Source: a bacterium UBP14_UBA6098 (GTDB lineage Bacteria > UBP14 > UBA6098). Taken from it: a stretch of 64,000 nucleotides of DNA. Of the stretch, positions 35,035 to 44,234 are shown piece by piece. The notes under the pieces are model-generated. The model was given only the letters and a program-made list of their open reading frames with translations, had not been told where the DNA came from and did not search any database. The position numbers and the translations under genes were made by a program. Within the stretch, counting starts at the first letter, position 1; the number at the start of each line of letters is the position of its first letter. The stretch is from NCBI GenBank assembly GCA_002428525.1, contig DIWU01000020.1, forward strand, positions 1-64,000, written 5' to 3'.

Positions 35035-35961
35035 ATGAGACGATATTATTTAATCGGAGCCCTTCTAATGCTACTGCCGGCGATAGTTTTCGGGCAGGCC
35101 AAGGTCGGAACGGTCGCGGCTCAGTTCCTCGAGATTCCGGTCGCGGCGCGTAGCGTTGGAATGGGGGATGCCTTCCTCGCAACTGCTAATGATGTCTCGG
35201 CAATATATTATAACCCCGCCGGCTTGACGAACCTTGCTCGAAAAGAAGCGATGTTCACTCATACGATGTGGCCGGCAGGAATCAGCCACGATTTCATCGC
35301 CTTCGCGATGCCGATCAATCAGATCGGCGGTGTGCTTGGAATCAGCGCGATAGGCCTGACAACCGGCGAGATGGTCGAGAGGACTATCGGCCGGCCGGAG
35401 GGCACGGGCAGAACCTTCACCGCCTCCGACCTCGCGGTTGGATTGACTTATTCCCGAAAAATGACTGACCGTTTCTCGGTCGGTCTGACATGGAAGTATG
35501 TCGGCGAGTATTATGCCGATGTTAAGGCGCACAGCTGGGCTATGGATATCGGCACGCTTTATAAGACGGACTTCCGCGGTCTTCGCATCGGGATGAACTT
35601 CTGCAACTTCGGCCCGGACATCACTATGCTCAAGAACGCCTATCCTTTGCCGATGGCGTTTCATTTCGGCATGGCAATGGAGGTCGTCGAGTCCGGTCCG
35701 CACAAGCTGACAGTGGGCTGGAACGGGAGTCACCCGAACGACAACCTCGAGAAGTTTCAAGTCGGCACAGAATATTGGTATAACGACATGTTCGCAATTC
35801 GCGGTGGCTACAAATTCGGTGCGTGGGATGCGGATAGATTCGGAGTCGGTGTCGGGGCGAAATTGCCCGTTTCGACCACCGCTATCAAAGTCGATTATTC
35901 TTTAAGTGAAATGCGCGAACTGCTTCTCGCACATAGATTTAGCCTTGGCGTAGAATTTTAG
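35035..35961 (+). CDS. PorV/PorQ family outer-membrane protein
   Basis: A 308-residue beta-barrel protein with a signal peptide and the family opening AAQFLEIPVAARSVGMGDAF, followed by SAIYYNPAGL. It ends in a LLLAHRFSLGVEF strand with a terminal phenylalanine. PorV-type proteins in Bacteroidetes act at the outer membrane in type IX secretion, shuttling cargo with sorting tails to the attachment complex. Its place between two secreted/anchored proteins in one operon fits that role, but the core type IX machinery is not in this window. Confidence 0.85.
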   Translation: MRRYYLIGALLMLLPAIVFGQAKVGTVAAQFLEIPVAARSVGMGDAFLATANDVSAIYYNPAGLTNLARKEAMFTHTMWPAGISHDFIAFAMPINQIGGVLGISAIGLTTGEMVERTIGRPEGTGRTFTASDLAVGLTYSRKMTDRFSVGLTWKYVGEYYADVKAHSWAMDIGTLYKTDFRGLRIGMNFCNFGPDITMLKNAYPLPMAFHFGMAMEVVESGPHKLTVGWNGSHPNDNLEKFQVGTEYWYNDMFAIRGGYKFGAWDADRFGVGVGAKLPVSTTAIKVDYSLSEMRELLLAHRFSLGVEF

Positions 35962-35969
35962 GAGTGAAT

Positions 35970-37688
35970 ATGCGCAAGATCAAAATAACGACATTTATTT
36001 TCGCAAGCTTGGCGATGGCCACGGCACTTGTGCTCGGTGGTTGCGGCTATAGCGGCCAAGAGAATCAAAACATAAAGCCGATTGTTATCCTATACAACAA
36101 TCCGATCTCGGGGGACACGCTCGGGGCCGCTCCCGTCGTTTGTTGGCAAGGCTTCGACACCGACGGAAAAGTCTATGAATACGAATTCATCGACCTTCCG
36201 AGGCAACAAGCCGGCTCGACCGGAGGCGTTAGGGATTCGCTTTTCCTTCTGTATAAAAACGATCCCTCGCTACTCGCGAATCTTTCTCATGTGTTGACTC
36301 AGGGAGGCGACACACTCAGGTGGAACGAGACAGAGGATAATTGCGACACCGTGTTCCTCTCGTTGCTCGTTCAGGGTGAGGTCACCGAGCATCTTTTCTG
36401 TATTCGCGCGCTCGACCACGACCTTAACAATCAGGCCTTTTCGGATGTCGAATGCGCGACATACTACAGAACGAGTCTCCCTCCGGACACCTGCGAGATC
36501 ACTACTCTTGATTTCGAGGGCAATGAGTTTTGGTGTCTCGACGACACAATCTACAGTTGGAAGGGGATTAAGGTCTCTTGGCGCGGTAGCGATCCGGATA
36601 ATTCTATCCTGCTCGAGTATCGCTGGGTTCTCGAGAACACAACGACAAACACCGTAGTCCTCTCTTCGAGGAGCGAGGACAGCCTCGCCGGAATATCCTC
36701 CGGTTTAGATCCCTATGACGGCTGGATTCGCAACAACTCGACTATGATGAAGGGCAATGTCCCGACAGGCGAGTATCGTTTCATCGTGCAGGTTCGCGAC
36801 GACGCCTTCTTTGCCGGTGCCGCAGACACTGCGATTATAAATATTGCACACCCGCAGTTCGATATATCCCGGCCGAGCGTTCTTCAGCAATACGCCGATG
36901 GAACATACCCGAACCACCGCGTTCTCCTCATCGATCAGAACGAGTCTTGGTTCTATATGTTCGACAACCTCAACAATATCCGCCAGTATTACGCCGGAGT
37001 CATGCAGGGACTCAAAGACAGCGGCGTTATCGCGGGTTGGGATTCGGTTCGCTCGGGTTATGCCACGCTCGATGTTGACCGGGCGACGCTGTCTCAATAC
37101 AATATTCTCTACATTCTCGATCAGGATGGTTCCTACAACTTCAAGATGGACGAGGGTTTCTGGACTGAGGTAATGGACTACATCATGGTTGGTGGAAGGG
37201 TGATCATCGACGGAAGGAATTCCTTCAACCGCGAATCCTCCTCTTGGACGAATGTTCCTTCGTATTCTTTCTTCGGAATCGAAGAGGATTTCGCCGGAAC
37301 AGCCCGCGCGGTCTTCGCCTCCGCGAATCGCAACCCGAATTTGCCGGCCTCGGAGTATCCTAATCTAACTCTGAATACTACCTTGGTTCCGGCCAATGAG
37401 CTGGCCTATGTCAACCGTTTGGGCGCTCGGGGTCCGCAATACGGCGGAAGCCCATATACTCAGATCCTTTACAGCTACGGCATCAGCGCTTCGACTAGCC
37501 CCGAGGATTCTGTGGATTACGGCGGCGGTCCGGTCGCGGTTCGTTATGTTACACCGAGTTTCCGTACCGCGTATTTCGCGTTCCCGCTATATCTGATGGA
37601 TGACAGCTCGAATCAGGTTAAAACGGTTATCCGTTCGACGGTCGAGTTCATCAAGGGGCAGGTTCTTCCCATGGAAACAGAGGATTAG
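35970..37688 (+). CDS. Large lipoprotein with fibronectin-like and Rossmann-like parts, unknown
   Basis: A 572-residue lipoprotein (lipobox LVLGGC). The ATG is preferred over an in-frame GTG six bases earlier because AGGAG lies at the right distance. Residues about 30-300 look like repeated beta-sandwich domains with LEYRWVLEN and VPTGEYRFIVQVRDD. The second half has an alpha/beta pattern (HRVLLIDQNESW, YNILYILDQDGSY, GGRVIIDGRN) resembling a glutamine-amidotransferase-like fold without a clear catalytic set. It is the last gene of the operon, followed by a strong terminator. Function unknown. Confidence 0.65.
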   Translation: MRKIKITTFIFASLAMATALVLGGCGYSGQENQNIKPIVILYNNPISGDTLGAAPVVCWQGFDTDGKVYEYEFIDLPRQQAGSTGGVRDSLFLLYKNDPSLLANLSHVLTQGGDTLRWNETEDNCDTVFLSLLVQGEVTEHLFCIRALDHDLNNQAFSDVECATYYRTSLPPDTCEITTLDFEGNEFWCLDDTIYSWKGIKVSWRGSDPDNSILLEYRWVLENTTTNTVVLSSRSEDSLAGISSGLDPYDGWIRNNSTMMKGNVPTGEYRFIVQVRDDAFFAGAADTAIINIAHPQFDISRPSVLQQYADGTYPNHRVLLIDQNESWFYMFDNLNNIRQYYAGVMQGLKDSGVIAGWDSVRSGYATLDVDRATLSQYNILYILDQDGSYNFKMDEGFWTEVMDYIMVGGRVIIDGRNSFNRESSSWTNVPSYSFFGIEEDFAGTARAVFASANRNPNLPASEYPNLTLNTTLVPANELAYVNRLGARGPQYGGSPYTQILYSYGISASTSPEDSVDYGGGPVAVRYVTPSFRTAYFAFPLYLMDDSSNQVKTVIRSTVEFIKGQVLPMETED

Positions 37689-37710
37689 CCCTCTCCGGTT
37701 ATAAAAAAAC

Positions 37711-37741
37711 AAAGCGCCCGACCTTGAGAGCCGGGCGCTTT
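37711..37741. terminator. Bidirectional intrinsic terminator between convergent operons
   Basis: A 10-bp stem AAAGCGCCCG / CGGGCGCTTT with an eleven-base loop. A T-run follows on the plus strand, and the A-run before it gives a T-run on the minus strand. It separates the TonB receptor operon from the aldolase gene. Confidence 0.88.
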
Positions 37742-37761
37742 TTTATTTATTTAGCTTTCAG

Positions 37762-38841
37762 CTATAGCGACTGGAAATACTCGATCACGAGGGACGCGCT
37801 CCCAACTGCGCGGAAGGCGGTGATGAACTCCTTCGCGGAGATATAGGATTCCTCCTCGATCTTCTTCTTGTATTTCTCGTCGATAGAGTCGATTTCGTTT
37901 TTAAACTGCCGCGTGGCCTTTTTAATATCGACAGCGTTTACCTCTGCCCACATCTTCATCGTCTCGAAAAGATCGGTCGGCAAGTTGACATGGGCGATGT
38001 TCTGCCAGTTCGTGCCGACATTGCCTTTGCGAATGCCGTAGTCGGCGAATTTCCCGATCAGCGAAAGCGGTGTTCCTGTAATCCCATGCTGGGCGATCGA
38101 GACACCGTAAGGGCGAATGGCGGTGAATATCTCGCCGGTGCGTTCGAGGTCGATTTGAACCTCCTCGCCAACGGCGTAATTGCCGTGCTTGGAGCCGTTG
38201 GAGATAGCGAGAAGATTGGGGGAGTGGCCTGCGTCGTTGAGGTCGCTTATATAGGAGACCGCCTCTTCAACGGTGGTCAGCTTACCGAGAAGCCCCGCAA
38301 TCTCGCCAACCTCGACCTCGAGCCCGAAGCCCATCTCCGAGATGGGTTTCGCGAGCCTGCGCGTGATGTCTGTGTTCTCCTGAAGCGGATTGTGCGATGC
38401 GTCGATCGCGAAACTCGTATAGCCGGCCTTGATCTGCGCGGTGATAACCTCGGCCGTGGCCTTGAACTCATCAGGAGAGGAGTTTTTCACAGTCAGGTGG
38501 TCGGCGTGAACAAAAAAGGGCTTGGTGAGGCGCGTTCGTTCGGCATATTCGAAGGTGATGCCGGCGTATTGCGCCGGAGTCTGGCCGGTATAGCCGCCGT
38601 CGAGATTGCCCTCGGTTTTCGCGAGTTCATAGCAAACAACCGCATCGAGCTCCTCGGCCGCGCGCATAATCCCGGGGATGACATGCGGAATCCTGCAGTT
38701 GCATGCCATGATGATAATTCGCTCATCGATGAGCGCATCGAAAACATAGCGAGAATTTACCACCGGAATTCGGCTCGCGTTTCCAACAACAGCCCGAACA
38801 TTTTCGGGAACCATCTCGAGCAAGCGATTGTAACCGTTCAT
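37762..38841 (-). CDS. Class II fructose-bisphosphate aldolase
   Basis: A 359-residue class II (zinc) aldolase that splits fructose 1,6-bisphosphate in glycolysis or makes it in gluconeogenesis. Metal and catalytic motifs: VHADH (112-115), a YTSFAIDASH stretch, EVEVGEIAG, SNGSKHGNY and QHGITGTP. The tail beyond residue 300 is charged and helical. The substrate could be another ketose bisphosphate such as tagatose bisphosphate. An ATG start with GGAGGAAG upstream is clear. Confidence 0.87.
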   Translation of the reverse strand: MNGYNRLLEMVPENVRAVVGNASRIPVVNSRYVFDALIDERIIIMACNCRIPHVIPGIMRAAEELDAVVCYELAKTEGNLDGGYTGQTPAQYAGITFEYAERTRLTKPFFVHADHLTVKNSSPDEFKATAEVITAQIKAGYTSFAIDASHNPLQENTDITRRLAKPISEMGFGLEVEVGEIAGLLGKLTTVEEAVSYISDLNDAGHSPNLLAISNGSKHGNYAVGEEVQIDLERTGEIFTAIRPYGVSIAQHGITGTPLSLIGKFADYGIRKGNVGTNWQNIAHVNLPTDLFETMKMWAEVNAVDIKKATRQFKNEIDSIDEKYKKKIEEESYISAKEFITAFRAVGSASLVIEYFQSL

Positions 38842-38990
38842 ACTTCCTCCGATTGGTCAAATAGAATAAGTTTCAATACAAAAACTCCGGTCTATGATCG
38901 TCCATAAATACGGCAATAAATTTCGACTTGAATATCTATATTTTAACTAAAAACCTTTTCGAGTCAAGCACGAAGTCGTTTTGCGATTGT

Positions 38991-40343
38991 TCAGCGCGCG
39001 CCGGAGGCTACTTGTTCGACTGTAATCTCGACTCGGCGGTTCGCTCGGCGCTCGAGTTCGTCGCGGTTTTCATTGAGGGGAAAAAGCTCGCCGTGCCACG
39101 CGAGCTGAAGCTCAAAATTATCTCTAAGTAACGGCGTGACATAATCGCGGACAACCTCCGCCCTCTGTTTGGAAAGGCGGATATTTATTCCAGTCGAGCC
39201 GAGATTGCAGGCGTAACCGGCTATCTTTAAAGAGAAGGCGAGTGTATCCGGCAGTTTTTCGATTTCCCGCAAATACTCTTTGAGTATCTCCTCAGCGTTC
39301 TCCAAAAGACGGTTATTCCCGGCTGAGTCGAAGGGAATGATCACTGTCTGAAGAAGCCCTTCCGGCATCGAAAAGGCCGCTTCAGCCGGATCCAATTCGC
39401 GCACCGGGATATCGCCCGGGGCGCGGAATTCGCCGGTGAAACGCCTGCCGTCATCGAAGACAACCGAGATTCGGTGAAGGGCGCCGTCTTTGTCGGTATG
39501 CTTCGGGAAGAATGCGATGAAAAAACTCTGCGCTATGATCGCCGAAACAAGTTGCGCCGAAAAACCATCTTCCGGCTGAGTAAAATAGATTCCGCCGGTC
39601 TCGCGCGAGATATCTGCAAGCGCGCCCTTCGGGTTTTTTCCGTGAAGAAGAACATTGATCGAGATACCGTTTCGTTTTGCCCGTTCGATAAGCGTGTTCG
39701 GCAGACGGTTCGACATAAAATCGCCATCGGAAAAAAGAACGATCGAGCACGTGCTATTGGAACGCAGAGCCGCGAGGTCAAGCGCTTTTTCAAGGGCGCC
39801 GGATAGATCCGTTCCGCGGTCGTTGGGGTAGGGGAGTTTGTCGGGGGGCAAGTTCAAGAACGAGTCCGGTTGAACCCAGCCGATAGTCACATCGGAGGAC
39901 TCACCGAAACGAACCAGCGAAACATCGCAACCGGACTCGAGCAGTGTCGAGACGAAGCCCCAAATCAGCTTTTCTGTGAAGCCGAGATAATCCCCCATGC
40001 TTGCGGATATGTCCTCGACGATGATGATGTTCGAGCCGTAGGGAACGCCGTATTCGCGGTAGTTGAAATCGCATCGGTCTTGCCAGCCGAAAACGTCGTC
40101 CAAAAGGCTTGCCGTTCCGATTTCGCGACGCTCCTTTCCGATCGGCAGGAAAAATGTAACACTGTCGGGGAAGGCGGAGATATCGAGATCAACCAAGCTG
40201 AAGGCATCCCACGAATGCGACGGCATCTCGATTGTCCGCATATGGATCTTCTGCTTCGGCTGTTCCTTCACGACTGGAGCCGAGCCGGCGCAAGCGAGGA
40301 AGACCGAGGCTATGGCCAGTATATTTAATCGGTGAATTTTCAT
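38991..40343 (-). CDS. Lipoprotein with VWA domain and OmpA-type C-terminus
   Basis: A 450-residue lipoprotein (lipobox FLAC, Cys18). A von Willebrand A domain begins at IIIVEDISASMG, with the metal-site DxSxS at 111-115, and continues through RGTDLSGALEKAL and IVLFSDGDF. The last 110 residues form an OmpA-like peptidoglycan-binding domain (IAGYACNLGSTGINIRLSKQRA, ending RRANRRVEI). This pairing suggests an outer-membrane anchor that grips peptidoglycan while its VWA domain binds a partner. The ATG was chosen for its signal peptide; an upstream in-frame start adds 12 residues. It lies downstream of the M50 protease gene. Confidence 0.78.
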   Translation of the reverse strand: MKIHRLNILAIASVFLACAGSAPVVKEQPKQKIHMRTIEMPSHSWDAFSLVDLDISAFPDSVTFFLPIGKERREIGTASLLDDVFGWQDRCDFNYREYGVPYGSNIIIVEDISASMGDYLGFTEKLIWGFVSTLLESGCDVSLVRFGESSDVTIGWVQPDSFLNLPPDKLPYPNDRGTDLSGALEKALDLAALRSNSTCSIVLFSDGDFMSNRLPNTLIERAKRNGISINVLLHGKNPKGALADISRETGGIYFTQPEDGFSAQLVSAIIAQSFFIAFFPKHTDKDGALHRISVVFDDGRRFTGEFRAPGDIPVRELDPAEAAFSMPEGLLQTVIIPFDSAGNNRLLENAEEILKEYLREIEKLPDTLAFSLKIAGYACNLGSTGINIRLSKQRAEVVRDYVTPLLRDNFELQLAWHGELFPLNENRDELERRANRRVEITVEQVASGAR

Positions 40344-40382
40344 CGAGCAAAATATAGAGCCGACAAGGCCGAAAATCAAGCG

Positions 40383-41216
40383 TTATCCGATAGAACCGAA
40401 AGGTTTTGGGGTGAATGTCAGAATGAAAATGATCAGTGCGACAAGCGCGAGCGAACGCCTCCGGCTGTCGAGCGGAATCCAATCGAGGATTGTCGGCGGG
40501 TGCTTCAAACGAATGAGGAAGAGGATCACAATCGCCCAAACCAGCCAGCCCGGCCATAGAATCGCCAGCGGCAGAAGGGCTATCCAGACCCAGCGCGCAA
40601 TATTATAAGCCTTTGCCCCGAAAACCGAATAGGCGATATGGCCGCCGTCGAGCTGGCCTATCGGCAGGAGATTGATGCTTGTCACCCAAAGGCCAATCCA
40701 AGCCGCGAAGCCGACAGGATGGATCATGAGCTGTAAACCTTGCGAGATATCGCCGTGAATCGCCTTTTCGAGGAGCCAAATGAGAATCGAGCTTCCAAGC
40801 GAGATTTGGGATGCGGCATCGTCGATGGTGCGAACCTCGGAGAGTGCCAGCCCGACGATCAGAATGGGTATCGCCACAATGAAACCAGCCGCGGGTCCCG
40901 CGAAGCCAATGTCAAAGAGGCTTCTGCGGTCTGGAATTGGTGACTTTATCTTGATGAACGCGCCGAAGGTGCCGATTATTGTCGGAAAAGGAATGAAAAA
41001 CGGCAGTGAAGCATCGACACCGTGTCGGCGACTCGCAAAATAGTGGCCGAGCTCGTGGATGCCCAAAATCCCTAAGAGCGAGGCCGAGAAGGGGAGACCG
41101 GTCGATAGGAATGCTAAGGTCGGAGCCGGTTCATGGCCGGACATCAGCGCTCCCGCCAGCGAGGTTGTGCCGACTGTCGCGATGAAGAGCAAAAGGTGAA
41201 GCCAGTCTTTTTTCAT
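40383..41216 (-). CDS. Site-2-protease family (M50) membrane metalloprotease
   Basis: A polytopic protein of about 277 residues with the zinc motif HELGH (54-58) in a membrane segment and the second motif LLPIGQLDGGH. Such proteases cut membrane-embedded substrates, often to release transcription factors or to clear signal-peptide remnants. No PDZ domain is present, so it belongs to the compact type (SREBP/YwhC-like). The ATG of MKKDW is chosen; an ATG 33 bases upstream is possible. The target is unknown. Confidence 0.85.
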   Translation of the reverse strand: MKKDWLHLLLFIATVGTTSLAGALMSGHEPAPTLAFLSTGLPFSASLLGILGIHELGHYFASRRHGVDASLPFFIPFPTIIGTFGAFIKIKSPIPDRRSLFDIGFAGPAAGFIVAIPILIVGLALSEVRTIDDAASQISLGSSILIWLLEKAIHGDISQGLQLMIHPVGFAAWIGLWVTSINLLPIGQLDGGHIAYSVFGAKAYNIARWVWIALLPLAILWPGWLVWAIVILFLIRLKHPPTILDWIPLDSRRRSLALVALIIFILTFTPKPFGSIG

Positions 41217-41275
41217 TGGAAAAATCCCGCTGTTTAATGACCTAAACATTGAATACTAAGAATAATTAATAATCG

Positions 41276-41303
41276 TTGACTTTCAATCGGATTATTATAT
41301 AAA
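41276..41303 (+). promoter_or_regulatory. Sigma70-type promoter for the 41324 lipoprotein gene
   Basis: TTGACT (41276-41281), 16-bp spacer, TATAAA (41298-41303). Expected start near 41310, just before the GAGGAGG ribosome-binding site. The divergent M50 gene starts only 60 to 27 bases away on the other side. Confidence 0.6.
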
Positions 41304-41323
41304 TTATAAGAAAGAGGAGGAAT

Positions 41324-41893
41324 ATGAAACTTACTATGCGAATAATCGTTGTGGCTCTATGCTTGGCGGCTCTTTCATGCGGCTCGGGCGGAGGAAAGAA
41401 AGAGGCCGACCTCGCAAAAAAGATCGAGATCGGCAAAAAGCAATGGGCCGAGGATTATTACGGCGACTCGAACTATGTCCCGACAAACGAAGAGGCCGTC
41501 GCCGCGGCCGAAAGGGCGGGCGCTTACGCCGACATGCGTTCGATCGTGACTGCAAGCCAGCAATACTTTGCTGAAAAAGGCGGTTATACCGAGGATTTCG
41601 GTGAATTGGGCATCAAACCGAAGAGCGAAAACTACATCTTCTCGGTGGTAGTCACCTCGGATCGGACAATGAAGGTCAGAGCGGCCGGAAATATCGATAG
41701 CGACGAGTTTCGCGATATAATCGAGATGAACCAGCTCGGCGATGTGAAGATCATCGAGGACGACCTCCGCGATTGGAAGGAAACCGACGGCCTGAGACAT
41801 CCGGGGCGCTATACACAGAAGGCTCGCGATGTCGAGAAACAGCTGAAGGTCGGAATGGACCGCCGCCTCGAAGACCTTCCCGAGGATTATTGA
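41324..41893 (+). CDS. Small lipoprotein with pseudopilin-like segment, unknown
   Basis: A 189-residue lipoprotein (lipobox LAALSC, Cys19) with a strong GAGGAGG ribosome-binding site. After a charged linker comes AYADMRSIVTASQQYFAEKG, then GYTEDFGELGI, the arrangement seen in the globular part of type IV pilins and pseudopilins (helix, then the Y...L region), but the class III pilin leader is absent. The rest is acidic and helical. It is convergent with the GDDxY repeat gene, one base apart. No family is assigned. Confidence 0.6.
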   Translation: MKLTMRIIVVALCLAALSCGSGGGKKEADLAKKIEIGKKQWAEDYYGDSNYVPTNEEAVAAAERAGAYADMRSIVTASQQYFAEKGGYTEDFGELGIKPKSENYIFSVVVTSDRTMKVRAAGNIDSDEFRDIIEMNQLGDVKIIEDDLRDWKETDGLRHPGRYTQKARDVEKQLKVGMDRRLEDLPEDY

Positions 41894-41894
41894 T

Positions 41895-44177
41895 CTATCG
41901 GTCGATGAATATGCCGTCGCCGGTTTTTTTATCCTTGTCGTCGTCGGTGAGGGCGGCTGAATTATTCTTGCGCTTTCCTGAGGTCATGGAATAATCGTCT
42001 TCCGCGCCGCCTTGGTCGATTTGAAGCCCGATATTTCTATCCCCGAAAGTCGAATGGTAATCCAATCCTCCGCCAGAACCGTTGGAGGTGCCGCCGGCGA
42101 TATAGCTATCGACACCCTGAAGGTCGAGGCATACCGCGATTGCGCTCTGCGCCGCGCCTCCTTGAGACAGCGAGGTGCCGTAGTAGTAATCGTCGCCGGC
42201 CATATCGACAAACCACGCTGAAACTATATCCCAAGCGCCGCCCTGATTGACCGCCTCGTTCCCGCGATAGCGGTCGTCACCGGAATGATCGATGAAACAC
42301 CCCGCGGCTTGATGGGCGCCAGCCCCCTGAACATAACGGTTTCCGATATAGACATCATCCCCGCCAAGCTCGTTTAAAATCCCTAACCCGAGGAAATATC
42401 CGCAGGCCTGTGAGAAATTGCCGGCCTCGTAATAGTCGTCGCCCTCGCGATCGCAAAGGATTCCGATTCCGCCCTCGGCGACCGTGCGGAAGCCCATTCC
42501 AACCCCTTGACTCCAGCCCTCCCAAGTGTCCTCGTTGCCATAGCCGTTCGGGTGCTTGTGCGAGGCGATATATCTGTCGTCGCCGGAGCAATCGACCAGC
42601 ATGCCCAATCCCTTAGTCACGCCGACCCCTTGCGAATAGCGCGTGCTTTGGAATAGGTCGTCGCCGGAACCGTCGAAAAGAAGCCCGACACCGAAAGCCG
42701 CAAAGCCCTGCGCGCATTCGTCGGCGAGATAAATATCCTCGCCGGTGCTATCGAAAAGAAGCCCTGTCCCGCAAAAGGAGGCACCTTGGCAAAGGCGATT
42801 GCCGCTGTAAATATCGTCTCCAGTGAAATCGAGGAGACATCCCGCCCCGCAAAAGCCGGAGCCGATGGAGCCTTCCGTTTTTCGAATATACTTATCATCG
42901 CCTGCGAAATCGATATGGAGCCCGGATCGCCCTGCAGAAAACCTGTGGGATACAATATCATATATAGTATAGGGCGTTCCGCCGCAATGATTTAGATATG
43001 TGTCGTCGCCTCCGAGATCGATCCAAATCGAAGCGCCTTGGGAATATGTCATGCTCTCGAACCCGGAAACAATAACCCGCCCGTAAACCGGAACCTCGAT
43101 TCCCGAGGAGTCCCGTCGGCCTAAGATCGCCGTCTTGTTCACGAGAAAATCGAGGCCTAAATCAGCGCCCTCGCCGGGAACGATTCTCGATAGAAAGCCC
43201 GTGAAATCCGCCTCGGAGAGCGCGGCCAAAACCTCCCCGGCCTCGACCAGCTTTTCATAGCGAATCTTCTTCGTCGAGGCGATCAGCTCGTAGTAGCCAT
43301 CGACTAACTCCTCGTTTTCATCCGTGTGGATATAAACCGTTTTGCAGAAAGTATTTAGGAGAAACGGCGCAAGGTCGGAAATCGCTTGAAGCTCTTCGGC
43401 CTCGAGATCGATGAAGGCCGAGTCGATGAGCGAATTCGCTCGTTGGACAATAGCGATGACTTGATCGAGGTTCTCGATAACGAGGCGGTTTGCAGGCGCA
43501 TTGCCCTCGATATTCAGGGCTCGATACGCCCCCCGAAAGACCTCGATTGGCGAGCCGCCCTCGACTGCCGCGGCCGAGATCGCCTCCCTCGCCGAGGGCA
43601 CGCAGGAGGCCGGCTCGAGCATTATCGCCGAAACGAGATCGAGCATATAAAAACCGGCGTATGATGCAAACTCCTGTCTGAAAGACCCTGCGAGCTTGTT
43701 ATAGGCCGAATCCAACTCGAACTGTTCCACAGCACCGAAGAAGGCGAAAACCGATTCATCCGCGCGCCAATCGGGGAGGATCTCCTCGGCGCTTTTTGGA
43801 AAAACCTCTCGCCCGCCGGCCTTGAGCGAGCCTTGAAAATCCGACCGTTTCCCCAATATCAGCGGAATGGATAGCGTGTTCTTGCATCGCTGAACCGATA
43901 GCTTAACTCTGTCACCGGGGGTTTTCGTTTGCAGAAAAGCGGATAGCGAATCACTGCAGGATATGGTTTTGCCATCGGCGCTGAGAATGACATCGCCAAG
44001 CTCGAGCCCTGCGATATCCGCGGGAGAATGGCGAACAATCTGTGTTAGCTCGATTCCGCTCGAGTCCGGTAGGGGATTATAGCTAATCCCGATGAAGACC
44101 TCGTTTTGGGCGAGGCTCGTATATGGGAAAAACAGAATCGAGATTAAGACAGCAATGGATAACAGTTTACCAAACAT
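41895..44177 (-). CDS. Secreted PDZ protein with about eleven GDDxY repeats
   Basis: A 760-residue exported protein. After the signal peptide (ending near SLAQ) comes a PDZ domain (about 25-110: SPADIAGLELGDVILSADG). A helical region of about 270 residues follows. From about 388 to 700 there are roughly eleven repeats of 22-40 residues built as GxGLLFDxxGDDxYxxxxxxQG, with the cores GGDDTY, AGDDKY, TGDDIY, TGEDIY, SGDDLF, SGDDRY, EGDDYY and so on. Regular Gly and Asp spacing suggests a beta-solenoid that may bind calcium. The C-terminus is charged and disordered. I do not recognise the repeat as a named family. It follows the signal-peptidase-like gene by 57 bases. Confidence 0.75.
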   Translation of the reverse strand: MFGKLLSIAVLISILFFPYTSLAQNEVFIGISYNPLPDSSGIELTQIVRHSPADIAGLELGDVILSADGKTISCSDSLSAFLQTKTPGDRVKLSVQRCKNTLSIPLILGKRSDFQGSLKAGGREVFPKSAEEILPDWRADESVFAFFGAVEQFELDSAYNKLAGSFRQEFASYAGFYMLDLVSAIMLEPASCVPSAREAISAAAVEGGSPIEVFRGAYRALNIEGNAPANRLVIENLDQVIAIVQRANSLIDSAFIDLEAEELQAISDLAPFLLNTFCKTVYIHTDENEELVDGYYELIASTKKIRYEKLVEAGEVLAALSEADFTGFLSRIVPGEGADLGLDFLVNKTAILGRRDSSGIEVPVYGRVIVSGFESMTYSQGASIWIDLGGDDTYLNHCGGTPYTIYDIVSHRFSAGRSGLHIDFAGDDKYIRKTEGSIGSGFCGAGCLLDFTGDDIYSGNRLCQGASFCGTGLLFDSTGEDIYLADECAQGFAAFGVGLLFDGSGDDLFQSTRYSQGVGVTKGLGMLVDCSGDDRYIASHKHPNGYGNEDTWEGWSQGVGMGFRTVAEGGIGILCDREGDDYYEAGNFSQACGYFLGLGILNELGGDDVYIGNRYVQGAGAHQAAGCFIDHSGDDRYRGNEAVNQGGAWDIVSAWFVDMAGDDYYYGTSLSQGGAAQSAIAVCLDLQGVDSYIAGGTSNGSGGGLDYHSTFGDRNIGLQIDQGGAEDDYSMTSGKRKNNSAALTDDDKDKKTGDGIFIDR

Positions 44178-44234
44178 TATATTACACCATTTATTTGATG
44201 TTAATTATCATCTGATTAATAAGCTAACAAAAGG

